Source: Candidatus Thiodiazotropha sp. (ex Monitilora ramsayi) (GTDB lineage Bacteria > Pseudomonadota > Gammaproteobacteria > Chromatiales > Chromatiaceae). Taken from it: a stretch of DNA of 64,000 bases. Numbering within the stretch: position 1 is the stretch's first letter; each line of letters opens with the position of its first letter. This document shows positions 55,379 to 64,000 of this stretch, piece after piece. The notes under the pieces were generated by a model. It saw nothing but the letters and a program-made list of their open reading frames with translations. It was not told where the DNA came from and made no database searches. Location of the stretch: contig JAHXIP010000006.1 of NCBI GenBank assembly GCA_025655575.1, positions 124,001 through 188,000 on the forward strand. The letters run 5' to 3'. A program made the position numbers and the translations under genes.

Positions 55379-56173
55379 ATGAAAAAATTAATCCCGGCGC
55401 TTAGCCTTGGCCTGCTGATGGCACTGCCTTCTTTTCCGCTTCTGGCAGAGCAAGATGAAACAGTAACACAACCCCCCTGGTACGAATTCGAGGTTCTGAT
55501 CTTTCAGCGTATAGCCAAGGGAGCAGGCTCGACCGAGGCCTGGCCCGACAATCCGGAAAGCCCCTCCTTACTGAATGCCATTCCGTTCGATAGACGTGGC
55601 AAGGCAACACTGAGAGGTGACGAGCCCATTGCCTACCGACCGCTTCCCGCCTCTGAGCGTCGCTTGAATGACATCTGGACCCGGTTTCGGAATTCCCGCA
55701 ACTATCGTCCGCTCTATCATGTGGCGTGGCGTCAGCAGATTGTGCATCCGGAACAGGCACAACAAATCTACATCAACCTGCCTCCAGATAATGGTCAAGA
55801 GACAGGGCCGATGAATCCGCCAAAGCTGGAAGGTACGCTCAAGTTTGGGGTCAAGCGCTATCTCCATCTGGAGACCGATCTGCTGCTACATTTACCGCAC
55901 AACCCGAACACTGCCACTACCTCTGACGACACACTGTTCATGGGACCCCAGTTCGAATCCTATCGTCTGCAAGCTCAGCGTCGAATGCGGAGTGGAAAAC
56001 TACACTACCTGGATCATCCGGTTCTCGGTGTGCTGGTGCAGGCAGAAAAGTATGTCCCACCCGAGCCGGAACCTGAGCCTGAGATCGAGACAGCACCGCC
56101 ATCGGAACCGACGCAACCGCCGTCTTCTGCTGATGAAGCAAAACCCTCAGAACAACCGGCACCTCAAAGCTGA
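55379..56173 (+). CDS. csiV: CsiV-family cell-division-associated protein
   Basis: A 264-aa exported protein with a signal ending near LLAEQ. Mature part begins with WYEFEVLIFQRI and contains FDRRGKATLRGDEPIAYRPL and the repeated LHLETDLLLHLP, the CsiV (DUF2057-like) pattern; the tail is Pro/Glu-rich. In Vibrio, CsiV binds peptidoglycan and is needed for D-amino-acid-sensitive division with LpoA/PBP1a. It follows mfd and ends overlapping the stop of the converging lipoprotein gene by ten bases. Confidence 0.85.
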   Translation: MKKLIPALSLGLLMALPSFPLLAEQDETVTQPPWYEFEVLIFQRIAKGAGSTEAWPDNPESPSLLNAIPFDRRGKATLRGDEPIAYRPLPASERRLNDIWTRFRNSRNYRPLYHVAWRQQIVHPEQAQQIYINLPPDNGQETGPMNPPKLEGTLKFGVKRYLHLETDLLLHLPHNPNTATTSDDTLFMGPQFESYRLQAQRRMRSGKLHYLDHPVLGVLVQAEKYVPPEPEPEPEIETAPPSEPTQPPSSADEAKPSEQPAPQS

Positions 56174-56790
56174 TCGGCTATAAGCGTCTGCAACTGGGCG
56201 GCTATCTCCTTGGCCAGTATCTGTACCGCATCGCTGGAGGCCTTCACACCTGCCTCAATGCCTCCGCCGTTGGTCGAGGTTTCGATGACCGTCTGATCCA
56301 ATCGGAGCAGTCTGCCTTTCCTCTGTTCAACCAGACTCCAGCGTGCCTGTAACTTGATTTTGTCTAACTGGCGATCAAAACGGCTGATATAGAGGATCAC
56401 TTCATAGTCCGGTTGCACACTGCTGTGCCAGGGATGCCCGATGACCTGTGCCTGCGGCAGTGCCTGCTGCATGACATTCGATAGTACCTGCACCATGTTC
56501 TCCTGCAGGGTGCCGGCCCATCGGTCAAATTCGTAGAGATTCAACTGATGGGAAGAGATCCGCTCGATAAGTTGAGGCCGATCGAGATAGCTGGCCAGCC
56601 TGATCGGACCCACCCCAACCAGCGGCAACTCTTCGCCTGTGACAGGGCGCTCCGGCATCACTGCCCCGGAGAGTTGACTATCCAACCGATAAAATCGAGA
56701 CGGTTGTGATGGCGAGGTACAACCGAGAATGCTCAGCACCAGACTCAAAGCAATGAGCCTGGCGAGGTATCCTGATAGGGAATGGTTCAC
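56164..56790 (-). CDS. PqiC-type ABC transport auxiliary lipoprotein
   Basis: A 208-aa lipoprotein with lipobox ILGC and a domain typical of ABC-type transport auxiliary proteins (FYRLDSQLSG, IGVGPIRLASYLDRPQL-type segment, NLYEFDRWAGTLQENM). It is the last gene of the MCE operon and is likely anchored in the inner leaflet of the outer membrane, where it meets the MCE tunnel. Its start overlaps the upstream gene's stop. Confidence 0.86.
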   Translation of the reverse strand: MNHSLSGYLARLIALSLVLSILGCTSPSQPSRFYRLDSQLSGAVMPERPVTGEELPLVGVGPIRLASYLDRPQLIERISSHQLNLYEFDRWAGTLQENMVQVLSNVMQQALPQAQVIGHPWHSSVQPDYEVILYISRFDRQLDKIKLQARWSLVEQRKGRLLRLDQTVIETSTNGGGIEAGVKASSDAVQILAKEIAAQLQTLIADQL

Positions 56791-57809
56791 TGTTTACCTC
56801 TCAATAGTGCTTCCGGATGACGTTCCAGATACTCCGACATAACCCGTATGGATCGGGCTGCTGCCCCCAACTCCCTCAGTGCGGCACTCATCTCGTTCAC
56901 CAGTGGGGAATCCTGTCGTATGACGCTGTCAGCCGAGGCTGCAACCTGCCGCACCTGATCGAAAGTTGCCTCACCGCTTGCCAAGGTGGCATCCCAGCTG
57001 GAAAACGCAGCATCAAGTTTCTTCTCGGATGACTGGATCAGAAGGCGGGTCTCCTTGGCCGCCCCGGTCAACTCACGAATCAATACCCGCGTCTCGTCCA
57101 CTGTTTCGTGAGTGCTGGTAAGCAACTTGGGTGTTTCCGATTCCAGTTGACGGGTAATGGATTCGAGCCGCTCTGTCATCAGGACAAAGGTATTGATCAT
57201 TTTGGGGATCTCGCCTTTCGCTAATACCTTGTCGACGCTATCCAGAATCTCAGAGACACGCCGCGTGATCCGCTTTAATGGCAACTCCTCAATGGCACTG
57301 GCAATTTTCTCCATATTTGACTGTATCGTGGGTATTTCCGGGTACTTTTCATCCTTCCTGCCAATAAGACGAATCTCGGTTTTCGGCTCGAAGCTGAGCT
57401 CAACCTCGAGCTTGCCCGTCACCAGACTCTGTAAATTGAGACGTGCCCGAAATCCCCGCTGAATCATCTCATCGAGGTTAAATAACCCTTCACTCTCCCG
57501 CTCCACTCCGTCAAACACCACCTTTCCGCTACTGATGCTGATAATGACAGGAATTCTGAACTCCCTGTTCTGACTGTCGTAAGCAATATGCATCGACTCG
57601 ACCTGCCCGATTTTGACTCCCCGAAAATTGACCGGGGATCCGATCTGCAGTCCCTTGATATCACTCTCGAAATAGAGGATGAAATAGTTCCTCTCCTGAG
57701 CAGAAAATCCGTTGCTTGAGAGATAGAAGATAGCACCCAACCCCAGCAGCATTGCACCCAATACGAACGCACCGATCAGTCCGGGATTAACCTTTCCCTG
57801 GTCACTCAT
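56787..57809 (-). CDS. MlaD-family (MCE) protein
   Basis: A 340-aa protein with one N-terminal membrane helix, an MCE domain (residues about 40-125: FESDIKGLQIGSPVNFRGVKIGQVE) and a long helical C-terminal region. MCE proteins form hexameric lipid-conducting rings. The extended C-terminal helix suggests a YebT/PqiB- or LetB-like longer tunnel element rather than a short MlaD. Operon with ATPase, permease and PqiC-type lipoprotein. Confidence 0.9.
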   Translation of the reverse strand: MSDQGKVNPGLIGAFVLGAMLLGLGAIFYLSSNGFSAQERNYFILYFESDIKGLQIGSPVNFRGVKIGQVESMHIAYDSQNREFRIPVIISISSGKVVFDGVERESEGLFNLDEMIQRGFRARLNLQSLVTGKLEVELSFEPKTEIRLIGRKDEKYPEIPTIQSNMEKIASAIEELPLKRITRRVSEILDSVDKVLAKGEIPKMINTFVLMTERLESITRQLESETPKLLTSTHETVDETRVLIRELTGAAKETRLLIQSSEKKLDAAFSSWDATLASGEATFDQVRQVAASADSVIRQDSPLVNEMSAALRELGAAARSIRVMSEYLERHPEALLRGKQ

Positions 57810-58615
57810 GAGATGCCTCTCTGCATAGTTGTTGTCTCCTCTTCACCACGGGTCAGAAAGCTTCTGACTTTTGGGTCCTTTGATTGTTCGAGCAGCTTGT
57901 TGGGATCACCTGTGGCGATCATGGTCTTGCTCTCAGGGTCGAGGAAGACGGAATTGTTACCAATAGCGAAGATACTGGCCAATTCATGTGTCACCACCAC
58001 AATGGTGGTTCCCAGACTCTGATTCAATTCAAGTATCAGATCATCGAGTCGTCTGGCGCTGACCGGATCGAGTCCGGCCGAGGGCTCGTCAAAAAACAGC
58101 AGCTCAGGATCGAGGGCCATGGCACGCGCCAGTCCCGCCCGCTTCTGCATACCGCCGCTGATCTCCGAAGGGTAATAACCCTCGAAGCCCTTGAGCCCCA
58201 CAAGAGAGAGCTTGTAAGAGACCAACTCCTGTATCTGTCCAGCCGAGAGCGTCGTGTACTCTTGTAACGGCAGCGCAATATTTTCCGCCAATGTCATGGA
58301 GGTCCAGAGTGCACCACTCTGATAGAGCACCCCCATACGGCGCATCAGTCCATCCCGCTCCACAGGCGGGAGATGCCACAGCGAGCGACCTTCGTAGATC
58401 ACCTCCCCCTTAGCCGGCGCCTTGAGGCCGATCAGATGTCTTAGCAACGTACTCTTACCACATCCGCTGCCACCCATAATGATGAAGATATCGCTGCGCT
58501 GAATAGTGAAATTGAGATCATGCTGTATCACGAAGTCCCCATAGGCCATCGTCAGATCAGTGACCTCAATATGAACCTCCTCGTTTGCCACCTCGGCCAA
58601 TTGTGATTCAGCCAC
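57806..58615 (-). CDS. MlaF-type ABC transporter ATPase
   Basis: A 269-aa ATPase: Walker A GGSGCGKST, signature SGGMQKRAGLARAM, Walker B LLFFDEPSAGLDPV. The SGGMQKR signature is typical of MCE-linked MlaF. ATG overlaps upstream by a few bases and the start of the MCE gene overlaps its stop. Drives phospholipid trafficking. Confidence 0.92.
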   Translation of the reverse strand: MAESQLAEVANEEVHIEVTDLTMAYGDFVIQHDLNFTIQRSDIFIIMGGSGCGKSTLLRHLIGLKAPAKGEVIYEGRSLWHLPPVERDGLMRRMGVLYQSGALWTSMTLAENIALPLQEYTTLSAGQIQELVSYKLSLVGLKGFEGYYPSEISGGMQKRAGLARAMALDPELLFFDEPSAGLDPVSARRLDDLILELNQSLGTTIVVVTHELASIFAIGNNSVFLDPESKTMIATGDPNKLLEQSKDPKVRSFLTRGEEETTTMQRGIS

Positions 58616-58618
58616 CTG

Positions 58619-59749
58619 TTAGATTCCCAACTGATTAAAGAGGATGGTTGTGATGGCATCCCAGATCACAATCAACAAAATCGCAGTTACCGTGGCGGAT
58701 GTGGTTGCATTCCCTACAGCTGAGGAGTTCTTGCCGCTCTGCAAACCGCGCAGGCAGCCGGACATGGCAATCACCACTGCAAATATCAGGCTTTTCACCA
58801 ACCCCACAGCGACATCTCCCAGGTCCATGGACTCCTGTGTCTGTATCAGATACTCAAGAAGCGTAATATCCAACACCAGTACACCTACCAGCATACCGCC
58901 AATAATACCCAATACATCCGCCCAGATTGTTAACAACGGCAACATCATGACCAGTGCCAGGGTGCGTGGCAGTACCAAAAAGTCCATCACGGAGATACCG
59001 AAGGTCTTGAGGGCATCGATCTCGTCATTCACCTGCATGGTGCCGAGTTGGGCCGCATAGGCTGAGCCGGTACGTCCCGCCATGATGATGGCCGTCATCA
59101 TGGCACCCATCTCTCTGACCGACCCCAAGCCGACCAGATTGGCCACGTAGATCTCAGCGCCGAACATCTGCAACTGCACCGCTCCGACAAAGGCAAGCAC
59201 CGCCCCCACCAGTATGCCGATCAGGGTAACGATGGGTAGTGCTTCGGGACCTGCTGACTGAAGAAAACGCAACAGATCGATCCAGCGGAAACTTGCCCTG
59301 CCTGACAATAATCGTCCAAAGGAGAGTATCAGCTCTCCTACAAACGCATTGAATGTCAGTAGTTCTCGCCATGCATTGAGGGTCAACTCACCCAATCGAT
59401 TCAGCGGGGAAACCCGCTTTTGACTACGCTTGGCGCCTTCTCTTTCAGGGACGGCATGAGACAGGTTCAGCAACCTTGTCGCACCTTCAGGCAGGGTCGA
59501 AAGGTCGAGTGAAATCTCACGCTCTGCGACAAAGTCACAAAGATTCTGCAGCAAAGTCAGCAATCGACTGTCCCACTCACCCAATGCCTGGCTTTCGAGA
59601 CGAATCTCCCGCAGTGTGTCCTGGCTTTCCAAATCACGCTGTAGGACATGCCAATCCAGCTTTGCCTTATCCAGTGTCCAGTCACCATTCAGCACCAGCA
59701 AAGCTGTGCCGGCGGAGGGATAAGATATTTTCAGTGAATGCTCAGCCAC
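58619..59749 (-). CDS. MlaE-type permease with N-terminal STAS domain
   Basis: A 376-aa protein. About 100 N-terminal residues form a STAS domain (LVLNGDWTLDKAKLDWHVL). The rest is a six-helix MlaE permease with LIGILVGAVLAFVGAVQLQMFGAEIYV and LVKSLIFAVVIAMSGC. In E. coli the STAS partner is a separate protein (MlaB); here it is fused, as in many proteobacteria. First gene of the four-gene minus-strand operon. Confidence 0.92.
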   Translation of the reverse strand: MAEHSLKISYPSAGTALLVLNGDWTLDKAKLDWHVLQRDLESQDTLREIRLESQALGEWDSRLLTLLQNLCDFVAEREISLDLSTLPEGATRLLNLSHAVPEREGAKRSQKRVSPLNRLGELTLNAWRELLTFNAFVGELILSFGRLLSGRASFRWIDLLRFLQSAGPEALPIVTLIGILVGAVLAFVGAVQLQMFGAEIYVANLVGLGSVREMGAMMTAIIMAGRTGSAYAAQLGTMQVNDEIDALKTFGISVMDFLVLPRTLALVMMLPLLTIWADVLGIIGGMLVGVLVLDITLLEYLIQTQESMDLGDVAVGLVKSLIFAVVIAMSGCLRGLQSGKNSSAVGNATTSATVTAILLIVIWDAITTILFNQLGI

Positions 59750-59925
59750 TGCCAGATGTTTCCTTTGATATCCTCAATATTCCATCTTCCTGTTGGCCTC
59801 ACAGGCAGTCAAGGGCTAAGTTTTTAATTCCCATCGCCGCTACATCTGTATGGACAATATCTGACTACACCATCCAGAAACCCTATCGATGCTGGAAACA
59901 GAACCCTTGTAAGCGAAGAAATCAG

Positions 59926-61659
59926 ATGAAAAACGCACCACCCATCAAACGCCTTGCACTGATCGTCGAGGATGAGGAGACAAACAGGCTCATCCTGAAG
60001 TCTCTGGTTAAAAAGCAGGGTTACGACGTAGTAGAGGCAAAAAACGGTGCCGAGGCGGTCAAATGCTTTCACGAACACGAGCCCGACCTGGTGTTTATGG
60101 ATGTGATGATGCCGATAATGGACGGCTATGAGGCCACTACCAAGATAAAACAGGCGGCAGGTGACCATTTTGTACCCATTATATTTCTCACCGCCATGTC
60201 CGACGAAAAAGCCCTGGCACGCTGTGTCGAGGTAGGCGGAGACGACTTTCTGGCCAAACCGTTCAGCTTCACCCTGCTCTCCGCCAAGGTAAAGGCGATG
60301 GAACGCATCCGCTCCCTGCACCAGGCAACCCGGATGCTCTATAGCCGTATGCAACGGGATGAGGAGATTGCAGAGCAGGTCTTCAGCGGCGCCGTAGTGG
60401 CGGGCAATGTGGCATTGGATCAGATACGCAGTCTGTTGAAACCTGCCAGTGTTTTCAGTGGCGATCTTCTGTTGACGGCTTTCGCACCATCCCATGATCT
60501 ACATATTCTCCTGGGTGATTTTACAGGACATGGCCTGGCCGCAGCCCTGGGTGCGTTACCGACTTCCGAGGTATTCCGCTCGATGACGGCCAAGGGATTT
60601 GCCCCCCAGCAGATTCTTTTCGCCATCAACAACAAGCTGAATGACCTGCTGCCAACCGGCATGTTTCTCGCCACACAGTTCGTTAAGGTCGATTATCATC
60701 TCGATCACATTATGATGATCAACTGTGGTATGCCTGACTGCTTTGTATTTGACCACAAAGAAGGTCAGATTAAACACACAGTCGGCTCACACTCTCTCCC
60801 CCTGGGGATTGCTGCCGACATCAACTTCAAGGATGACATCCACTACATACCTATCGAAGAGGGGAACCGGGTCATACTCGCCACTGACGGTGTAACAGAA
60901 GCCCGCAATGCCGATGGTGAATATTTTGGTGAGGAGCGGCTCATTCAGTCCATCTGCGACGGTAACGAAGGCGGTTACCTCATCGATAGACTGGAAAAGA
61001 ATCTGGAAAACTTCTGTCTTGATGCACCTCAGGATGATGATATCAGTGCAGTTGAAATCCCTTTGATACCCGAGCTGCTGCCAGGTTGGGAGAAACCACG
61101 ACCCGTTACGCTCTCAGGAGACAAGCAGCCGGAAGTCCTATTGATGCAAGGGCACGATGACTGTATTGAGTTCCATCTCACATTGCACGGCAGTCAATTG
61201 CAGCATGCCGATCCGGTTCCTATCCTCATCAACTACATACAGGAAACCGCAGGATTGCATGAGCATCGCCGCCCACTTTTTACTATTTTGACTGAGCTTT
61301 ACATCAATGCGCTGGATCACGGCATTTTGCATCTCGACTCAAAAATAAAACAGGGTGAGGATGGTTTTACCAACTACTTCCAGCAACGCGAACAGCGGCT
61401 ACAATCGCTGAGTCAGGGGCAGATACGCATCGGATTGCGAATTCACACGCTCGAGGATGGTGGCTACATGGTCATACAGATTGAGGACAGTGGGCGCGGT
61501 TTTGACTTTGAACAACATAAACCCAAACAGACTGAGGAAGCGTTGTTTAGCGGACGAGGCATTCTACTGATAAAATCGCTCTGTAAATCACTGCATTACA
61601 CCGAGCCCGGTAACAAGGCAGAAGCTGTTTACGTTTGGAATAACCAGAATGCATCGTGA
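59926..61659 (+). CDS. Response regulator / SpoIIE phosphatase / HATPase protein
   Basis: A 577-aa protein starting at ATG 59926; the track extension overlaps the mlaE gene. Residues 1-125 are a receiver with VEDEE, phospho-Asp in FMDVMMP and K in AKPF. A linker follows, then a PP2C/SpoIIE domain (about 175-385: FSGDLLLTAF, DFTGHGLAAALGALP, ILATDGVTEARN), and a C-terminal HATPase_c-like domain with ELYINALDHGI and EDSGRGFD. It should be a phosphorylation-controlled phosphatase acting on anti-sigma-antagonist proteins, possibly also an anti-sigma-like kinase. Confidence 0.9.
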   Translation: MKNAPPIKRLALIVEDEETNRLILKSLVKKQGYDVVEAKNGAEAVKCFHEHEPDLVFMDVMMPIMDGYEATTKIKQAAGDHFVPIIFLTAMSDEKALARCVEVGGDDFLAKPFSFTLLSAKVKAMERIRSLHQATRMLYSRMQRDEEIAEQVFSGAVVAGNVALDQIRSLLKPASVFSGDLLLTAFAPSHDLHILLGDFTGHGLAAALGALPTSEVFRSMTAKGFAPQQILFAINNKLNDLLPTGMFLATQFVKVDYHLDHIMMINCGMPDCFVFDHKEGQIKHTVGSHSLPLGIAADINFKDDIHYIPIEEGNRVILATDGVTEARNADGEYFGEERLIQSICDGNEGGYLIDRLEKNLENFCLDAPQDDDISAVEIPLIPELLPGWEKPRPVTLSGDKQPEVLLMQGHDDCIEFHLTLHGSQLQHADPVPILINYIQETAGLHEHRRPLFTILTELYINALDHGILHLDSKIKQGEDGFTNYFQQREQRLQSLSQGQIRIGLRIHTLEDGGYMVIQIEDSGRGFDFEQHKPKQTEEALFSGRGILLIKSLCKSLHYTEPGNKAEAVYVWNNQNAS

Positions 61660-61821
61660 CTGATCACATTTATTACCATCCACTCGCAATGGAGCAATAA
61701 AAAAGCAAATCTCGTTATCACTGGACGATTGGCTCAGAATAGTCAAATATAGGTGGACCTGCAGAGTTAGATCAACAGAATCCCACACGGCCACTGCTAA
61801 ACGTTCGACTGGTGCAAGGAC

Positions 61822-63012
61822 ATGGCAAAGACCCTTATTACCGACTCTTTTGAGGGAACCACCACACCGTTTCTCAGGGGTATTCTGACTCGATCCCTCA
61901 CGGATGCCGGGCTATCATTCGAAAATGCATACCAACTTTCCAGCGAAATTCGTCAGCTAATCAGTAATAAACCTGATATATCGACACAAGAACTGCGACG
62001 TCTGGTACTGAGTGAACTCAAAAAACTTAATGAAACCGATATCATAGAAGCTTACGAATCCAGCAGTCAGGTTGCCACAATCAAAGTATGCAGCCGATCT
62101 GGCGTGAGCTCGCCTTTTTCACACATAGAGCATCGTCGCTCACTGACTTCCACCGGCCTTTCCGCTGATAAAGCCTCTTTCATTACGCAATCACTCTATC
62201 AGCAACTTGCCGACTCCATGCAGGAAGAGGTTCAAAGTGACGATATCGGAAGAATTACCTATGAAGAGCTGAAACGCCAGTTCGGTAAAGAGGCGGCAAA
62301 GCGCTATCTTGTGTGGATAGACTACAAACGTGGCAGCCGTCCGCTTATCCTGTTGATCGGCGGCACAACCGGTTGCGGAAAGAGTACCATAGCCACCGAA
62401 GTCGCCCACCGGCTTGGCATCATACGCACACAGTCCACCGATATGCTGCGAGAAGTCATGCGCATGCTGATCCCTGAGCGACTGCTTCCCGCCCTACATA
62501 CCTCTTCTTTCAATGCATGGCGAAAAATGCCTTCTATTAAAGAGGTTAAGGAGATCACTGAGGAGCTGATGATTAATGGCTATTTACATCAGTCTGAGCT
62601 GCTTTCCGTACCTTGTGAAGCTGTAGTCCATCGAGCGCTTAATGAGCGCGTCTCTTTGATTGTTGAGGGTGTCCACATCCACCCGGCATTAACGGATCGA
62701 TTCAAGCAGGTGGAGAATGCCGTCATCGTGCCAATCATGCTTGCAGTATTGAAGCAGGACAAACTCAAGCTGCAACTTAAAGGCAGAGGTGTCACCTCTC
62801 CCAAGCGCAGTGAAGAGAGTAAGTACCTGACAAACTTCGAATGCATCTGGCTGTTACAGTCCTATCTGCTATCGGAAGCCGATAACAGCACCATGCATAT
62901 CATTGAAAATAATGACAAAGAGAAGACAACTGACCGGGTGATGCGATCCATCATCGAGGTACTGCAAAAGGATTTTAATGCCAAGGTGGATGATATCTTC
63001 AACATAGAATAA
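61822..63012 (+). CDS. 2-phosphoglycerate kinase-like protein with ATP-cone
   Basis: A 396-aa protein. The N-terminal ~170 residues carry an ATP-cone-like allosteric domain in two parts (FLRGILTRSLTDAGLSFENAY and LTSTGLSADKASFITQSLY), followed by a P-loop kinase core with LLIGGTTGCGKSTIA and TQSTDMLREVMR. This fits 2-phosphoglycerate kinase, an archaeal-type enzyme that makes 2,3-bisphosphoglycerate. It is 16 bp before an archaeal-type phosphoglycerate mutase gene, which supports the call. Start with ATG 61822; no strong ribosome site is obvious. Confidence 0.85.
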   Translation: MAKTLITDSFEGTTTPFLRGILTRSLTDAGLSFENAYQLSSEIRQLISNKPDISTQELRRLVLSELKKLNETDIIEAYESSSQVATIKVCSRSGVSSPFSHIEHRRSLTSTGLSADKASFITQSLYQQLADSMQEEVQSDDIGRITYEELKRQFGKEAAKRYLVWIDYKRGSRPLILLIGGTTGCGKSTIATEVAHRLGIIRTQSTDMLREVMRMLIPERLLPALHTSSFNAWRKMPSIKEVKEITEELMINGYLHQSELLSVPCEAVVHRALNERVSLIVEGVHIHPALTDRFKQVENAVIVPIMLAVLKQDKLKLQLKGRGVTSPKRSEESKYLTNFECIWLLQSYLLSEADNSTMHIIENNDKEKTTDRVMRSIIEVLQKDFNAKVDDIFNIE

Positions 63013-63028
63013 TTAAGAGAGCGTTATC

Positions 63029-64000
63029 ATGCTGACCTCCTATAAAGGCCTGATGATTGTTATTGACGGCTTGGGTGACAGGGGAATTCCGGGTTTCGGA
63101 GGACAAACACCACTTGAAACAGCCGAAACACCGAACATGGACAGACTTGCCGATGCAGGTCAGTGTGGCCTGATCGATCCGCTGCATCCCGGTATGCCGG
63201 TCGGTACCCATACCGGCATGAGTCTGCTATTCGGTTTACCGCGAAAGCAGGCATTGAAACTGGCGCGAGGACCGGTAGAAGCCGCCGGCATAGGCTTTAA
63301 TCACAAAGAGAACGCCATCTACATCCGCTGCAACTTCGCCACGCTGGAGAAAAGCGGGCAAAAATACAAAATCCTCGATCGGCGAGCTGGGCGAATCGAT
63401 AAAGGGTTCAGTCAGCTGGCATCAGATCTGGGCGAACTCGATCTCGGTGAGGGTATTCATGCCTGTCTGCATCCAGCCACTCAACATCGCGTGGTACTTA
63501 AGCTCAGTGGTGATCATCTGTCTCACCGTATTTCCAATACAGATCCTGGCAACCACTATCGTACACAGGGCTTACTCACCTGCAAGGCACTCGATGATGA
63601 AGACAGCGATGCCGTTCGTACTGCAGCAGCGGTCAATCGCTTAACCGACCTCATTTATGAGCGTTTCGCAGAGCACCCGGCCAACCAACATCGAGTTGCC
63701 CAAGGCCTCTTGCCAGCGAATGGTATAATCTGTAGAAGTCCTGGGGAGCTGCATAATATCAAGACAATACTGCAACATTTCCAAGTCAGTACAGCCGTTA
63801 TCTCCGGCGAGGAAACTATCTTCGGACTGGGCAATCTTTTCGGTTTTACGCTATTTCGCGACCCCTGTTTTACCGCACTGCCCGATACGGATTTACAGAA
63901 GAAAGTCGCAACCGCTCTAGCCGCGCTGCAAAACCATGACTTGGTATTCCTACACATCAAGGGACCTGACATCTGTTCTCACGATCAGGATCCAGTCAGC
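63029..64000 (+). CDS. 2,3-BPG-independent phosphoglycerate mutase, archaeal type (partial)
   Basis: The reading frame from ATG 63029 stays open to the end of the window (324 codons), so the 3' end is missing; it is not in the ORF track because it lacks a stop. It has MIVIDGLGDRGIPGFGGQTP at the N-terminus (alkaline-phosphatase-fold metal site), GTHTGMSLLFG with the likely catalytic Ser/Thr, FNHKENAIYIRCNFATL, and HIKGPDICSHDQD with metal ligands near the end. The pattern is ApgM rather than the E. coli GpmM. It interconverts 3- and 2-phosphoglycerate and probably shares substrate with the kinase 16 bp upstream. Confidence 0.88.
   Translation, partial: MLTSYKGLMIVIDGLGDRGIPGFGGQTPLETAETPNMDRLADAGQCGLIDPLHPGMPVGTHTGMSLLFGLPRKQALKLARGPVEAAGIGFNHKENAIYIRCNFATLEKSGQKYKILDRRAGRIDKGFSQLASDLGELDLGEGIHACLHPATQHRVVLKLSGDHLSHRISNTDPGNHYRTQGLLTCKALDDEDSDAVRTAAAVNRLTDLIYERFAEHPANQHRVAQGLLPANGIICRSPGELHNIKTILQHFQVSTAVISGEETIFGLGNLFGFTLFRDPCFTALPDTDLQKKVATALAALQNHDLVFLHIKGPDICSHDQDPVS

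Noticed and set aside
59476-59925. N-terminal extension of the response regulator ORF to 727 aa
   Set aside because: This part is antisense to the mlaE-type gene and has no receiver-like sequence; the receiver begins right after the ATG at 59926.

Overview
The window is chromosomal DNA from a sulfur-oxidising gammaproteobacterium, probably Chromatiales/Sedimenticola/Thiodiazotropha-like. The evidence is a soxXAKL cluster without soxCD, DsrE- and DsrC-family sulfur relay relatives, a TSUP-type anion exporter, the gammaproteobacterial gene order thrS-infC-rpmI-rplT-pheS-pheT-ihfA-merR-tRNA-Pro, and an mfd-csiV pair. All calls come from reading the sequence and the supplied translations; no database search was run, so the taxonomic placement is an inference.

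Layout. (1) 0.2-5.5 kb, minus strand: a tightly packed, partly translationally coupled seven-gene set made of a small anchored protein, a FtsX-type permease, an ABC ATPase, a Cys-rich polytopic membrane protein, a TlpA thioredoxin, a DsbD_2/UreH-like membrane protein and a NosL-like protein. It looks like an envelope metal (probably copper) and thiol-redox module. (2) 5.8-11.7 kb: phosphoesterase, SSS symporter, a GH17-GT2 beta-glucan synthase-like fusion, and a TSUP exporter. (3) 11.75-12.02 kb: a 268-bp nested palindromic element between convergent genes. (4) 12.0-17.3 kb: DsrE-like and cysteine-poor DsrC-like proteins, tag, SprT, GIY-YIG, then soxX-soxA-soxK-soxL ending in a clear terminator. 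(5) 17.4-25.7 kb: zinc-ribbon protein, tRNA-Pro(GGG), and the translation/IHF operon, with an infC that appears to start at ATC and a structured thrS leader. (6) 25.9-33.9 kb: two secreted proteins and a zinc-scarcity locus. The znuA-zur-znuC-znuB operon diverges, across tandem Zur boxes, from a small His-rich protein, an outer-membrane barrel protein, and a second ZnuA/ZnuB pair that has no ATPase of its own. (7) 34-40.8 kb: periplasmic-sensing diguanylate cyclase, porin, BCCT osmolyte transporter, a decayed MarR-family (EctR/CosR-like) pseudogene and an unrecognised 388-aa protein. (8) 41-51.6 kb: a carbohydrate island with a gluconokinase/SMP-30 lactonase fusion, a TetR regulator with tandem palindromic operators followed by a rifampin-phosphotransferase-like PEP-utilising enzyme, a GH63-type glucosidase, a glycogen-debranching-type glucosidase and an SDR glucose-dehydrogenase-like enzyme. 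(9) 51.9-64 kb: mfd, csiV, a complete Mla/MCE-type lipid transport operon, a response regulator-SpoIIE phosphatase-ATPase protein, and a 2-phosphoglycerate kinase-like gene with an ATP-cone domain, followed by an archaeal-type phosphoglycerate mutase cut by the window end.

How the genes may work together. The sox genes supply the periplasmic thiosulfate-oxidising SoxXA complex with its accessory proteins. The zinc locus is a complete Zur-controlled acquisition system. The carbohydrate island could in principle turn stored or imported glucans into glucose, then gluconolactone, gluconate and 6-phosphogluconate. The last two genes suggest 2,3-bisphosphoglycerate-type metabolism. The most unusual items are the ATC-start infC, the lactonase-kinase fusion, the 2PGK/ApgM pair, the cysteine-poor DsrC paralogue, the NosL-associated ABC operon and the nested palindromic element. 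I found no CRISPR array, prophage or intact insertion sequence.
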